Assembly: GCA_000333855.2 (NCBI GenBank)
Contig: CM007346.1
Location: 743,336 to 770,170, forward strand
DNA length: 26,835 nucleotides
Reading direction: 5' to 3'
Source of the DNA: Endotrypanum monterogeii
Taxonomy: Eukaryota; Euglenozoa; Kinetoplastea; Trypanosomatida; Trypanosomatidae
A program made the position numbers and the translations under genes. The notes beneath the pieces are model-generated. The model saw only the letters and a list, made by a program, of their open reading frames with translations. It had not been told where the DNA came from and ran no database searches. This document shows positions 7,109-16,698 of the stretch, in pieces; position 1 is the stretch's first letter, and every line of letters starts with the position of its first letter.

Positions 7109-9382
7109 ATGCTTCGTCGTACTTGGTCTAAATTGATATCACTCACGGAGGCGCAGCATTTGGTACTTGACGCGCAAGGGCAGCGGATAGAACACCCTCG
7201 AGCGTCGCTATCACAGCTTTTGGCGGCGCTGGCGGAGCACTATCGCGATGGCTCTGAGGCATTTGCCAAGGCTGCTCTCCAGCACGTGGTACAGCTCGAT
7301 CAATCGAATGAGGACACGAAGCATATCGCCGACACACGTGTGACTGCATCATCGCCGTCCAGTCATCTCTTGACAGGTGTGACTGGAGCAGAGTCACTGG
7401 CGGCAGCAGTACCACCGAACGCGCCACCGCACTTGATGACAGAATTGCTGCGCGTCTATCCCCACGCACCAGAAATCCGCGAGAGGTGCTGTCGCTGCAT
7501 TGCCAACATGTGCCAGCTCACCTCTGACACTTGCGAGGGCGCTCAGTGCACCGTCGTTTCTACTACCGATGCCGCTCCCACATCCAACTCATTGAGTTTG
7601 CCCAACGCCCTGGTGGAAGAAGGCGCCGTTGAACTGGTGCTCGGGACTCTTGCAATGGCAGGTCGTCTCAGCTCCAAGGGTCGTTCCTGGGCAGCCATGG
7701 CGATGCTCAACCTCACATGCATGTCTCATGAAGGCGCTGCCCGCGCCACAGCGGCCGGTGCTGTTGACCGTCTGGCGGAGTTCATCCTATTTCTTTTAGC
7801 GGATGCATCGACCGCCTCTCCCGCAGTTTTGATTCGCGGCATCGGAGAGGAGACAACGATCGCTCTCGACGCTGCCCTCGGTGCGCTGACGGGTGTCCTA
7901 GCGGCGGAGGCCCCTGAGAACGCTACCGGCATTTCTTACAACTACGAGGCCGTAAGCTATGTCGCGGTTGACGCCGTGGTTCGGTCGCTCTTGCTCGTGT
8001 CAGCGCTGATGGTTCGTGATGGCCGTAACCACAGTGTGCATACGGCTTCACTTTCGTCACGTCGCTGCGGTACAGTGCACTTTGCAAATGCGACAGAGAC
8101 TCAGCAGACGGCTGTTGTTGTCCTGCTGCCGCTCCTACACAAATGTTGGATGTCGCTTCACTCGATTTGTAGCTACGCGAAAAATCTGCCGATGGTTTTT
8201 GACGTAATGTACGAGGCGGCCAATGCCAATCAGGAGAGTATGGTTGTCTCAACCGAGGCTGAGGGCAGCACGGAGGAGGTCTTGCAGATGACAAGACAGA
8301 CAGAACGGCGGTACGTCGCAGCTTTGTCAAGTCTCCTCGACGCTGCACTTTTCGTGACTACAGAGTTGGAGGGACTGGAGGCGATTGGGGCGGATAGGCT
8401 CGAGCACCTCCAGAAGGACGTTCAATTGTATGTGATGGACGCCATGCAGTCCATGACTGCGTCGCAGAAAGATTCCTTACACAACGACGCCGTCACTGCT
8501 GCTTCAGCGGAGAATGGTGGTGCTGGTGAGGATGCTGAGGGGGAGTTGCGGGGCAGTGCAGTGACTGACGCGTCCGCTGTGTACCCAACAGAAGCAGCGA
8601 TAAGCGTGACGGACGTGCTGACGACTGGCACAGTAAGCAGCATGGCACTAGCGTTCGCTATCCGTCTACATACCGAGTACGAGGAGCATCGCAGCTGGAG
8701 CGACAATCAGACGGAACCTATTGTTTCCGGTACTCATTTAAAAGGTTGTGGCAGCGCCTTCCCTCCGTACACCGCAGCGGAGTTCACTCTGTTGTCGAAG
8801 TCACTGGTGGTCCTCGGCAATCTAGCTGAGGCTGGTGACGAGACAGCAACGTCAGCGAACGCTGTTGCAGCACTGCAGGTTCTTCTGCAGGACGCCGTGG
8901 AGGGCGTTTTGTCCCTGCCATCCAAGTACGGGGCCGACTTGGCAGAGCTTTTTCAGCCGACTGAGAGGAGGGTGGGTGCGTCCGAAGCGTCTGACAGCTC
9001 CGTCATTGCCGCCGAGGACCGACTATCGTTTGTGCAACAAGGGGCCCTGGTTGGGCAAGTGTACGCGGTACTCTGGAGCACGCTGCGCACGACACATGGA
9101 TTGACGGCGGTGTCGCAGATGAGTGTGATGCAGGCAGCCAAGGAGGTGCAAAATTCGCTACGGACATCTTATTTACCGGCACTGGCCGTGGCGAAGCAGC
9201 GATTTAGTGCTTGCCAAGCTACAGACGCCGGCAATGATAAAGCGGCAACCTCAGGTACTGGTGAGTGGGTGGCGAACACGGCAGAGGAGACAGTAACCCA
9301 ACTCTTGAGCTTGTCTGACAAGCTCATTAGCAGCATGGAGAAGCTATCCGATAGTATGCGTCATATCCACACATCGGTTTGA
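7109..9382 (+). CDS. Armadillo/HEAT-like helical repeat protein
   Basis: A 757-residue, mainly alpha-helical protein. Residues about 110-235 carry tandem helices typical of armadillo repeats (IANMCQL, VEEGAVELVLGTL, AAMAMLNLTC, then an AAGAVDRLAEFI helix), where a small residue turn precedes a leucine-rich helix. A further repeat-like part at about 557-600 contains LVVLGNLAEAG and VAALQVLLQDAV. No enzyme motif, signal peptide or membrane segment was seen. Such folds usually bind other proteins, and the partner is unknown. The frame extends six codons upstream to a TTG, so ATG 7109 was chosen as start. The repeat call is by eye; the middle of the protein (about 330-540) is variable and partly acidic, and looks less ordered. 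Confidence 0.82.
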   Translation: MLRRTWSKLISLTEAQHLVLDAQGQRIEHPRASLSQLLAALAEHYRDGSEAFAKAALQHVVQLDQSNEDTKHIADTRVTASSPSSHLLTGVTGAESLAAAVPPNAPPHLMTELLRVYPHAPEIRERCCRCIANMCQLTSDTCEGAQCTVVSTTDAAPTSNSLSLPNALVEEGAVELVLGTLAMAGRLSSKGRSWAAMAMLNLTCMSHEGAARATAAGAVDRLAEFILFLLADASTASPAVLIRGIGEETTIALDAALGALTGVLAAEAPENATGISYNYEAVSYVAVDAVVRSLLLVSALMVRDGRNHSVHTASLSSRRCGTVHFANATETQQTAVVVLLPLLHKCWMSLHSICSYAKNLPMVFDVMYEAANANQESMVVSTEAEGSTEEVLQMTRQTERRYVAALSSLLDAALFVTTELEGLEAIGADRLEHLQKDVQLYVMDAMQSMTASQKDSLHNDAVTAASAENGGAGEDAEGELRGSAVTDASAVYPTEAAISVTDVLTTGTVSSMALAFAIRLHTEYEEHRSWSDNQTEPIVSGTHLKGCGSAFPPYTAAEFTLLSKSLVVLGNLAEAGDETATSANAVAALQVLLQDAVEGVLSLPSKYGADLAELFQPTERRVGASEASDSSVIAAEDRLSFVQQGALVGQVYAVLWSTLRTTHGLTAVSQMSVMQAAKEVQNSLRTSYLPALAVAKQRFSACQATDAGNDKAATSGTGEWVANTAEETVTQLLSLSDKLISSMEKLSDSMRHIHTSV

Positions 9383-9961
9383 TGTGTGTGTGTCAACTGA
9401 AAATACCTCTCGACGCGACTTATCCCTTCCAGCCTGCATGCTAACGACGAAGGGAGGGGAGGGAAGGGGGACATGCGTGCTTGTGTGTGCCTGTGTGATG
9501 GAGTGTGTGGGTGACTGAGGGTTGGGGGAGATTCTCCCAGTGCTTCACCTTTGTGTTGTTGTTTTGTCATTTGTTGTTGTTGTTTTCACATGTTCTTTTA
9601 ATTGGTGCTCGGTGCGCTTTGCTCGTGTGCAGGCTCTCTTTTTTTTTTCTCTTTCCTTTCGTCGTGTAATGTTTCCGTGATACCTGGAGACATGCACATG
9701 CGTCACGAGGGAAGAGAGGGAATATGTTTCTTAATGGGGAGAATGCGCATCTGCTCTGGCGGTAAACTCAGACATACAAGGGGATAAAAAACTACCAACA
9801 TATTATTCACAAAATAAATGCGTAGTGAGATCCTTGAGATAAAGAGGACTCAGTTATTGTTGTGGCTGTTGGCTTGCGGGCCTACGCGAATGACGCTGCC
9901 TCATGTACAAAGTTTGCTTACCTCTCCCCTCTTGTACACAGACACGCACATGAATATCATT

Positions 9962-9983
9962 TGCGTGCGTGCGTGCGTGCGTG
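9962..9983. repeat. (TGCG)5 repeat
   Basis: Five tandem TGCG units in the spacer upstream of the PQ-loop gene. Confidence 0.9.
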
Positions 9984-10064
9984 TTCTTACCTGCGCATGT
10001 TGTTGTTTGTCTGTGTTTTGAGGTTCCTTATCGATCTGTTTCCCACGCCTTTCAACGCTTCGTC

Positions 10065-10112
10065 CGTACCTTTCTCTTTCCTTGGCGCTGCAAAGTAGTC
10101 TCGATCTTTCAG
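10065..10112 (+). promoter_or_regulatory. Candidate trans-splice acceptor for the PQ-loop gene
   Basis: A CT-rich tract is followed by AG at 10094-10095 and by a TTTCAG with AG at 10111-10112. The latter would give a 76-base leader without ATG. A CACAG at 10173-10174 is a weaker, closer alternative. Confidence 0.45.
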
Positions 10113-10188
10113 GACAAAAACAGTCTGCACCCCCTCACTCCTTCACACATATACACACACGTACACATACACAGGGTCCGACACCGAC

Positions 10189-11232
10189 ATGGGTCAGTCT
10201 TTTACGGAGGTGCTGCAGATCATCTTTCAGATCGCGCTTGTCATAGCACCGCACATTGGCTATGCGGTCCAATTTGTTGGGATCACTCGCAGCTGCTCGT
10301 TTGACGGCTATGCCCCACTCGTTTCCCTTATTCTCCTGTGCAGCAACACGTTGCGCATCTACTATTACATTGGTTACCATTACCTACTCGCTCTTCTCAT
10401 CCAAGCATGCGTCGGTGTACCTGTGCACATCGCACTTTTGTGGAAGGTTCTGGAGGTGCACTACAGGAATCTGCTGCGGGAACAACCCGAGGACGCGTAC
10501 GACGGTAACTACATTGCCATCTTCTCAGCGGCGAGCCAAGTGCCGTCTGCAGTAGTTGAGCAATCCTCTGAAGCTGCCGATAGTGTCAGGGCGAAACGAG
10601 TGCCGACAGTCGAGGGCCAGAGTGAAATAGAGTCGCCCTCACATGCCGAGGAGCCCACCGCACAGCAGACTGTTTTTTTGAATGGTGCCCAGCGCGGGGT
10701 CGATGCTCCGCTAAACATGTCGCTGCCACATCTCAGAACCTTCAACAGCGTTGCTTTGGGGAACCCAATTATGCGTTTTTTTTTCCGCGTTGAGGATTGC
10801 CTCGAGTCCGCTCTTCTACGGCACACGCCTTTACATTTCTTTTTAAAATACTTACTGATCGCCACTGTCTCGCTGGTTTTAGTCTTCGGCTATTATCGGT
10901 CGATTGGCCTCATCTGGAAGGATGCAGCCGAGGTTGTGGGCTACTTGGCGCTTGGTGTCGAGGCGCTGCTTGTGGTGCCGCAGATTCTCCGCAACGCTCG
11001 GAGGGGCAGCACGAAGGGGCTTACCGTGTTGCTCGTACTCACATGGGTGGTCGGTGATGCAATAAAAGTTGGCTACTTCATCTATATTAAGCAGTCTTTT
11101 CCTTTTATTGTGTGTGGGTGCTTACAGATCCTCCTGGACATAATTGTCGTAGCCCAGTTTATTTGCTACCGATTTATCCTGAGGCGAGACAGCGATGTGT
11201 GTGTAGGGGTCGAAAACGATCTTGACAGATAG
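10189..11232 (+). CDS. PQ-loop membrane protein, SLC66A2/Any1-like
   Basis: A 347-residue multi-spanning membrane protein with two PQ-loop blocks. The first block (about residues 8-98) contains a degenerate motif, VQ at 27-28, followed by the family-typical DGYAPLVSLILLCSNTLRI stretch. The second (about 228-335) has a canonical Pro264-Gln265 in VVPQILRN, then GSTKGL and a GDAIK segment. The order and wording match the SLC66A2 (PQLC1) and yeast Any1 group, linked in fungi to endosome/Golgi lipid asymmetry, rather than lysosomal cystine transporters. A hydrophilic loop of about 110 residues (100-210) separates the two halves. The N-terminus MGQSFT loosely fits an N-myristoylation site but is close to the first helix. 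Transport substrate and compartment are inference. Confidence 0.88.
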   Translation: MGQSFTEVLQIIFQIALVIAPHIGYAVQFVGITRSCSFDGYAPLVSLILLCSNTLRIYYYIGYHYLLALLIQACVGVPVHIALLWKVLEVHYRNLLREQPEDAYDGNYIAIFSAASQVPSAVVEQSSEAADSVRAKRVPTVEGQSEIESPSHAEEPTAQQTVFLNGAQRGVDAPLNMSLPHLRTFNSVALGNPIMRFFFRVEDCLESALLRHTPLHFFLKYLLIATVSLVLVFGYYRSIGLIWKDAAEVVGYLALGVEALLVVPQILRNARRGSTKGLTVLLVLTWVVGDAIKVGYFIYIKQSFPFIVCGCLQILLDIIVVAQFICYRFILRRDSDVCVGVENDLDR

Positions 11233-12528
11233 TAGGGCCTGTCTGCAGCCACGGCCCATGAGCTCTTAGCTACACAATACGCTCGTGCCAACGTCTTTTT
11301 TTTTTTTTGTGTGTGTGTGGGGGGGAAGCTCGCTTTGACATGGATAGCTGTCTATGATTTTGGAGTGTTTGTGTTGTATGTAGCCATGATATGGAATGTT
11401 CTCTGGATGAGAGGGTAAGCAAAGCCTATTTTTCTGCTGTTCGATGTGACAAGCATGCGGCAAGTGGAGTGTGTGATGAATGCCCGACCCATCGTATTCA
11501 TGCCTCTTTCTTTTGCATTGCTTCCCTGTTTCTTTTTTTTTTTTCTCCTTGCCCTCCCCTGCCCCCACTGCCGATTCTTGCCAGCCATTTACGTGAGGAT
11601 GAGTTGCTTCCCTGCGCATAAGCTGGCATGTTTTCTTTTATATCTGCAGATTTTCGGTGTTAACTTCCTCATTTTTTTTTCTTTCTGTTTCTTGCTTCTC
11701 TCGCTGTTCTTGTAGCTGTTGCTTTTAGTATAGATAAGGGTGTTGGGTGGTGGTGGGTACTGCCCACTTGCCATGTAAGGGTATATCTCCAGCTACCACC
11801 ACACCCCTCCTCCTTTTCCCCTCCCTTGTTCCCTCACATATGCGCGTCTCCCCTTCCTCCGGTGGGCTTGGGAGTGCAAGCGTCGAACTGTTGGTCTTCT
11901 CCCTCGTTTTTTTTTCCCCTGTGTACATATCCGTCTCAGCATTTTGATGGATGTTGGCTGTTCGGTTCCATCCTTAATTTTTTTCTTGAGCACGTGAACT
12001 TATTGGGGCAGGACAAGTAGGCGATGTGTACAGTTGTGTCTGGAGGAGTGTTCATGTCGCACCCACTGTCTCTGCGTTCCTTTCTGCTGTAATGCTTTGA
12101 AGCTGGGAAGAAATGAAAAAAAAAAGTGAAACTGTTAATGAATAATTTTCTTTACTGTGCGGAGCTTCGTGTTACGACGACAACAAGATTCCTTACACAC
12201 GCATTGTGCATTCGTCTGCGTCTCAGAGCTCACGTCTTCTTTTCTGGGCATCACAGATGGTCGTTTCTGTGAGGAGGCTCTCATCGCAGACACGCAAACA
12301 CAGGCATAGCTGGGCAAAAGAAGATGGACATCCAAGCCAATGAGCAATTTTCGTTACAACATGCACATGTGCTGAGTAAGGGACAACTCTCTTGATCCAC
12401 TCCCCACCTCCTCCTGTCAATTCCTGTGCTTCGAATGGACGCACCTAACGATACGTTCCATTCACCTAGACAACATATAGGGTTGCTTTCAGGCGCGCCC
12501 CACCTCCACACCTCCCTTTCTCACCGCC
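11233..12528. other. Intergenic region before the 876-residue protein gene
   Basis: About 1.3 kb with no convincing coding frame. It contains T-runs at 11297-11309, 11531-11543 and 11669-11679, a G-run near 11320, several CT-rich blocks and an A-rich run at 12115-12126. No tRNA- or snoRNA-like structure was recognised. Confidence 0.6.
12481..12492 (+). promoter_or_regulatory. Candidate trans-splice acceptor for the 876-residue protein gene
   Basis: GGTTGCTTTCAG ends with AG at 12491-12492, leaving a 36-base leader with no ATG before the start at 12529, which has a CCGCCATGG context. Confidence 0.5.
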
Positions 12529-15159
12529 ATGGATAACACAGTGGAGAAGGTTGGGCTCGGCATTCGAGAGACACTGCGGCGGCTTCAGGACACTCGTGCC
12601 CGTCTGGCGGCTCATCGCTCTGCACTTGACAAAAGACGACTTGAGCTGGTGCGTGTCATCGCGCCACCTCTGCTCCTGGACGCTTCGAGCACGACGTCGC
12701 AGCTTTCTTTCTCTATTTCTCGCGACGCTGCTGGCACGTTCTCCTCAGCGTTGTCGAAGGACGTTTTCTGTGCAACCACCAACGGGGATGGCTCCACTCT
12801 GTGCGGAGGTGCTGCAAAGTGCATGGAGGGCCAGGCTGGCGGTATGAAGGACACAATCGTCATCGCGCCTGCTGCCACGAGCATGGTGGCAATGTCCGCT
12901 ACACAAGATCGTGCATCAGTCGCCGCATCGGCAGAAGCATCGAGTCCTGCACTGAAGTCGCCGTCGCCCATGTTTTCTGCACTCGCCCCTTCTGGAACGC
13001 CCACGTGTGCGGATTTCTACTCGGTCATGATGACACGGACTCAGAAGCTGGTGGAGCAGCGCTCGAACTACTGCCGTATGCACCTGTTGCACGCAGCTAA
13101 ACTGCGGATTGCGCAGACGTGGGTTCGAGAGGTTTTGCCGTGGTTCGAGACAGCTGTGTATCGCGACTTCTTTCAGGAGGTAATCCACCGGATTGACGCG
13201 CTAGATCAACGACTCTCACGACTCTGCCGACGCTTCACTCTAGATCGATCTCAGTACATACTCACCTGCTCCTGCACTACTCCGAGGGGCTGGAATACAG
13301 AAGCCTCAGGTGATTTGGCGAACGAAGGAAGGCGTTGCCACCTCCACGCACGCTGCACACAGCAGAGCTCTACACTCCTTTATGGCGAAGGCAGTAGGAG
13401 GCAGATCAAGCAATCCGGCGGCGTCAGCAACGAGGTTTTGCCAGGCAGAAACGACGGAGAATCCAGAAAGTCGGTGCAGCCGCATGGTCTCACTGAGCAA
13501 GCGATGTATCCGTCGCTGCCACTCGGTCTGCAGGGTTCTGAGAGCGTTATGGTTGCTGACCACATCCGTTATGAGGGGGATTATCACTCCGTCTGCGCTC
13601 TGTGGCACACATACATCCAGACAGTCTCGCAGACAGATGCGCCTACCGACGATCTTTTGCACGGGGACGAACAAGCCGACAATGTACCGCCGTTAACTCA
13701 CGGATCGATAACAACACTGCTGAGAACACCGCGCTCTCTCCGGCATGTGTGGCATGTCCTCCTGAAGGGTTTGACCGGCAGCTGTCTCGGTGCAGTTGAC
13801 GAAGCCACCCCCGCAAAGTTCTCCAGCGTCTTCTCTTCCACCGACGCACCTGTGCAGCACCTCAGCGACCTGACACGTCGACATGTACGTGGTCTCATGC
13901 CGTCTGCCTCGCTGTCATCACTTTCGCAGTGCAATCAAAGTGATCAAGTGCACCCGTTAGGAAATCAGGGCAGCTTTGACACTGGCCCGAATGATGATGA
14001 TTGCAGTGATGCATCTGGTATTGTACTGGTACGGTTGCCAGCAGACACGGTGTCTTCCTTAGTGGACCCGATCTCATCTCAAATCTGTGCGCTTGCCTGC
14101 TGTGTAATACATCTAGCCTCACTGGCCAAACAGTGCAGCGGAATCCGTGCAGGCAAGGCTTCGTTCTCTGCTGCACCGCTTCCCCAGCTTGTTTACACGG
14201 GCAAGGCGTGTGGTGGTGCCGAGGAAGGCGCCATGAAACATGACGACATTGGTGATCTGGAAATGGTGCGCCGCTGCTCAGGCATGCCAGTGACCGGTCT
14301 GCCACGTGCTCCTGGCAGACGCTCTCTGTGCCAATCTGCAGTCGAGGGGCAGTTGGTAGATGCTCTGGCGGCGGTGTACCACGCTCTCCCTTGTCTGCTG
14401 GCGCAGTTGAGGCTTCGATTCCGGGGACCGAAACGTGGTCATGGGAACGGCAGCAGTGGGCCGCAGAAGCACGAGTGTGAACCAAAGGTGGCAATTGATG
14501 GCGGGGGCATAGGGCAACACTCTTGCGCCTCGCCAACAACGTGGGGTTGTCATCGTGTAGCTTTCCACGCGATGGACACTGATGCCGCCGCCGCCGCTGC
14601 ACCCTGGTCAACTGTGGGAGACGCGGCCCGTGACCTCCATGCCTATGGCCAATGGTGGTCGTCGCTCGTTTTATCATTACTCACCATGGACTCGTCACCT
14701 CAAGGCGCTCCACTATCGCGAGTGCCGGTGTTTTTTGTTCGTGCGCTGCGGGTGGGCTCATTATTTCACAATCTGGTGAACGATTTTGAAAATAAATGTG
14801 GTGACGGGCGGCCTCCGTTTGCTGTCGACGCCGCACCAGCGATGCAGTTTCCAGCTACAGGCTCCCCTCTTGTCACTGCACAAGGGAACCCATTCACTGT
14901 CACTACGGATGAGTCCGACTCCGCGCAGCTGGTGTCCGCAGTACCTCACCGCGCGAGTCCTTTTTATTCCACTTCATCACCTCCGCTCGCAGCGTCGGCG
15001 TTACTGAGTTCATTGCGGCAGGTGGAGATGGAAACACGTCAGCAGTGGCAGTCGATGGAGACGCGCCTCTCTATCGCTCGATCAATGGCAGATGCAGCCC
15101 TCAATCGGGCTGCACACGGAGACAGTGCAGAAGAGGGTTGCGTGTGTGTGTGTGGCTGA
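12529..15159 (+). CDS. Unrecognised 876-residue protein with coiled-coil segments
   Basis: No family could be assigned firmly. Residues about 5-45 form a charged amphipathic helix that may be a coiled coil and end in RRLELVRVIAPPLLL. Residues about 160-240 are a second ordered, helical part rich in Arg and aromatics. The middle (about 250-500) looks disordered. Hydrophobic helices occur at about 508-540, 608-634 and 734-757, none long enough to call a membrane span confidently. A last helix (about 826-864) precedes a Cys-Val tail encoded by a TG repeat. A coiled coil followed by an Arg/Leu segment and later buried helices is vaguely like the UVRAG/Vps38-Atg14 autophagy family, but this is only a weak suggestion. 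The start is the first ATG after a plausible acceptor. Confidence 0.8.
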   Translation: MDNTVEKVGLGIRETLRRLQDTRARLAAHRSALDKRRLELVRVIAPPLLLDASSTTSQLSFSISRDAAGTFSSALSKDVFCATTNGDGSTLCGGAAKCMEGQAGGMKDTIVIAPAATSMVAMSATQDRASVAASAEASSPALKSPSPMFSALAPSGTPTCADFYSVMMTRTQKLVEQRSNYCRMHLLHAAKLRIAQTWVREVLPWFETAVYRDFFQEVIHRIDALDQRLSRLCRRFTLDRSQYILTCSCTTPRGWNTEASGDLANEGRRCHLHARCTQQSSTLLYGEGSRRQIKQSGGVSNEVLPGRNDGESRKSVQPHGLTEQAMYPSLPLGLQGSESVMVADHIRYEGDYHSVCALWHTYIQTVSQTDAPTDDLLHGDEQADNVPPLTHGSITTLLRTPRSLRHVWHVLLKGLTGSCLGAVDEATPAKFSSVFSSTDAPVQHLSDLTRRHVRGLMPSASLSSLSQCNQSDQVHPLGNQGSFDTGPNDDDCSDASGIVLVRLPADTVSSLVDPISSQICALACCVIHLASLAKQCSGIRAGKASFSAAPLPQLVYTGKACGGAEEGAMKHDDIGDLEMVRRCSGMPVTGLPRAPGRRSLCQSAVEGQLVDALAAVYHALPCLLAQLRLRFRGPKRGHGNGSSGPQKHECEPKVAIDGGGIGQHSCASPTTWGCHRVAFHAMDTDAAAAAAPWSTVGDAARDLHAYGQWWSSLVLSLLTMDSSPQGAPLSRVPVFFVRALRVGSLFHNLVNDFENKCGDGRPPFAVDAAPAMQFPATGSPLVTAQGNPFTVTTDESDSAQLVSAVPHRASPFYSTSSPPLAASALLSSLRQVEMETRQQWQSMETRLSIARSMADAALNRAAHGDSAEEGCVCVCG

Positions 15160-15894
15160 CTGACACTTATTCCAGTCGCTGCTGAGCTCCTACACATTTG
15201 TTTCGCCCCCACACGGACATGTCTATATACATGTATATCAGTGGAGCTGATACGCCTTCTGTCGAGGTAAACTTTTGTCCAATTACCTCGCTTGTTTTAG
15301 TTTGATCAAATCATTTTTTTTTGTTATTATTAGGTGGAGGGACGGTGAGGAATGAGGGAATATTTTCAATCCGGATCCGCTGTCCTGGTGCGCATTCTTC
15401 TTGCTCGTCCTCCTCCCCTTCTATTTTCTGCTACGTCCGCGCTGCTATCAAATATGTACCCGCCCCAATGCACTTGAGCACGCACACACAAACACACGCA
15501 CAAACAAAAAGGGGAACGGGTTTCTGTGCCCTTGCCAGAAACATGAGGGAGTCGGTGGAATACTTATTACTGTGAGGCGTCCGGTTGCTGCGCCACTCTA
15601 CCCCCTCCGCTCTACCCAGACAATACATGACGCTCACTCCTGTGCTAGAATCCCCTATTTTGCTGTTTTTCCCCCAATTCGATCTCTTTTTGTGTATCGG
15701 ATCCTCTCGGTTTCGCGTCTATTCCCTACTATTACTGCTTATCCGAAGGAATCCTCAGTAGGTGGGTGTGCGTGTATGCATGTGTATGTATGTACGTCTG
15801 ATCACAACTCACTGAGCAAAGGCCGCACTGACATTTCTTCGATGAAGGAGGGCGACAGTAAGAGATAGAAAGGATCGACATAACACCCACCGAC

Positions 15895-15896
<2 letters not shown>

Positions 15897-15925
<29 letters not shown>
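15897..15925. repeat. (AT)n microsatellite
   Basis: An uninterrupted alternating AT tract of 29 bases in the spacer upstream of the kinase-like gene. Confidence 0.95.
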
Positions 15926-15927
<2 letters not shown>

Positions 15928-16423
15928 ATACATTATTTGTGTAGCTGTCGACACACACTAACGTCCTTAGAAAAGAGGAAGTACTGTCGCTTCAAAAATC
16001 AAAACAAATCCTAACTAGTTGCTAGCACCCGCCAATTTTTTTTTACCGAGACACCAGGGCTCCTCACTCCAGTCTATAGTGTATACACTGACGGCAGGCG
16101 ACCGCTTTATATTTTTGATCATCTCTTTTGATTCGTGTCTGCCTCCCGTCGTGACTTATCGATCGTACCTCGAAAACAAGCGAGGAAAAAATATATTTTA
16201 CAAAGCAACACACACACACGCAAGAAAGTCAAACGCTGTGCGCACGTGTATTCACGTGACTATCTTTTTCTTGTTTGTTTCTTAGTGTTTCTGTGCGTGG
16301 GCAGGGAAGTTTGGGAGGGTCTCCTTTATTGAATATTTGTGGGTCTGTTTTTTTCTTTCTGATTTACTGCTTTCGTTTTTTGTGGCTGTGCTTTGAGGGT
16401 AGCTGCTGTCTTGTTGCTGCTTG

Positions 16424-16461
16424 TTTTTTTCCCCCCTCTCCTCCCTCCCCACATCTTCTAG
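16424..16461 (+). promoter_or_regulatory. Trans-splice acceptor candidate for the kinase-like gene
   Basis: A strong T-then-C/T tract ends in ATCTTCTAG with AG at 16460-16461, predicting a 237-base leader. A second acceptor, TGTCCTCTAG with AG at 16579-16580, has a much shorter tract and predicts a 118-base leader. Neither leader contains an upstream ATG. Confidence 0.5.
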
Positions 16462-16540
16462 CGCGCGTGTGTGTATTTGACTCAGCGCACGTATTCGTCT
16501 TGGTCGTTTGCGTTTTCATTGTTCCACCCTCAAACAATAT

Positions 16541-16558
16541 ATATTTATATATAAATAT
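16541..16558. repeat. 18-base perfect AT palindrome
   Basis: ATATTTATATATAAATAT reads the same on both strands. It lies between the two acceptor candidates of the kinase-like gene, immediately before ATT repeats. In AT-rich spacer it could arise by chance. Confidence 0.8.
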
Positions 16559-16698
16559 TATTATTATTATTGTCCTCTAGATTCTCTCAATCATCGAGTT
16601 CTTCGCGGCTGTCTAACATATCGCATAAAGGCGTCACGCAGCGGAGTCGTTGGCGCACGGAGCAGGCCCCCCCCCCCTCCTTCCGCACCACAAAAAAA

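Larger units (their letters stand above)
9383..10188. other. Intergenic region before the PQ-loop gene
   Basis: About 800 bases with no credible gene. It contains TG- and GA-rich stretches just after the ARM gene, GTT repeats near 9553-9585, a tetranucleotide TGCG repeat at 9962-9983 and a pyrimidine tract at about 10065-10084. Confidence 0.65.
15160..16698. other. Intergenic region and long leader of the kinase-like gene
   Basis: About 1.5 kb without a recognised gene. It includes a 14-base palindrome ATATACATGTATAT at 15225-15238, CA-rich stretches near 15480-15505, an (AT)n tract at 15897-15925, T-runs, and a strong pyrimidine tract at 16424-16459. A perfect 18-base AT palindrome lies at 16541-16558, followed by ATT repeats. 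No ATG occurs between 16461 and the start at 16699. Confidence 0.6.

Noticed and set aside
13895..14677. 260-codon minus-strand open frame inside the 876-residue gene
   Set aside because: It is His/Arg/Pro-rich, has no recognisable motif and lies antisense to an unbroken longer frame on the transcribed strand.
16570..16698. Extended N-terminus of the kinase-like gene from TTG 16570
   Set aside because: It has no ATG, is Ser/Arg-rich, and crosses the AG at 16579-16580; the acylation motif at ATG 16699 gives a better start.
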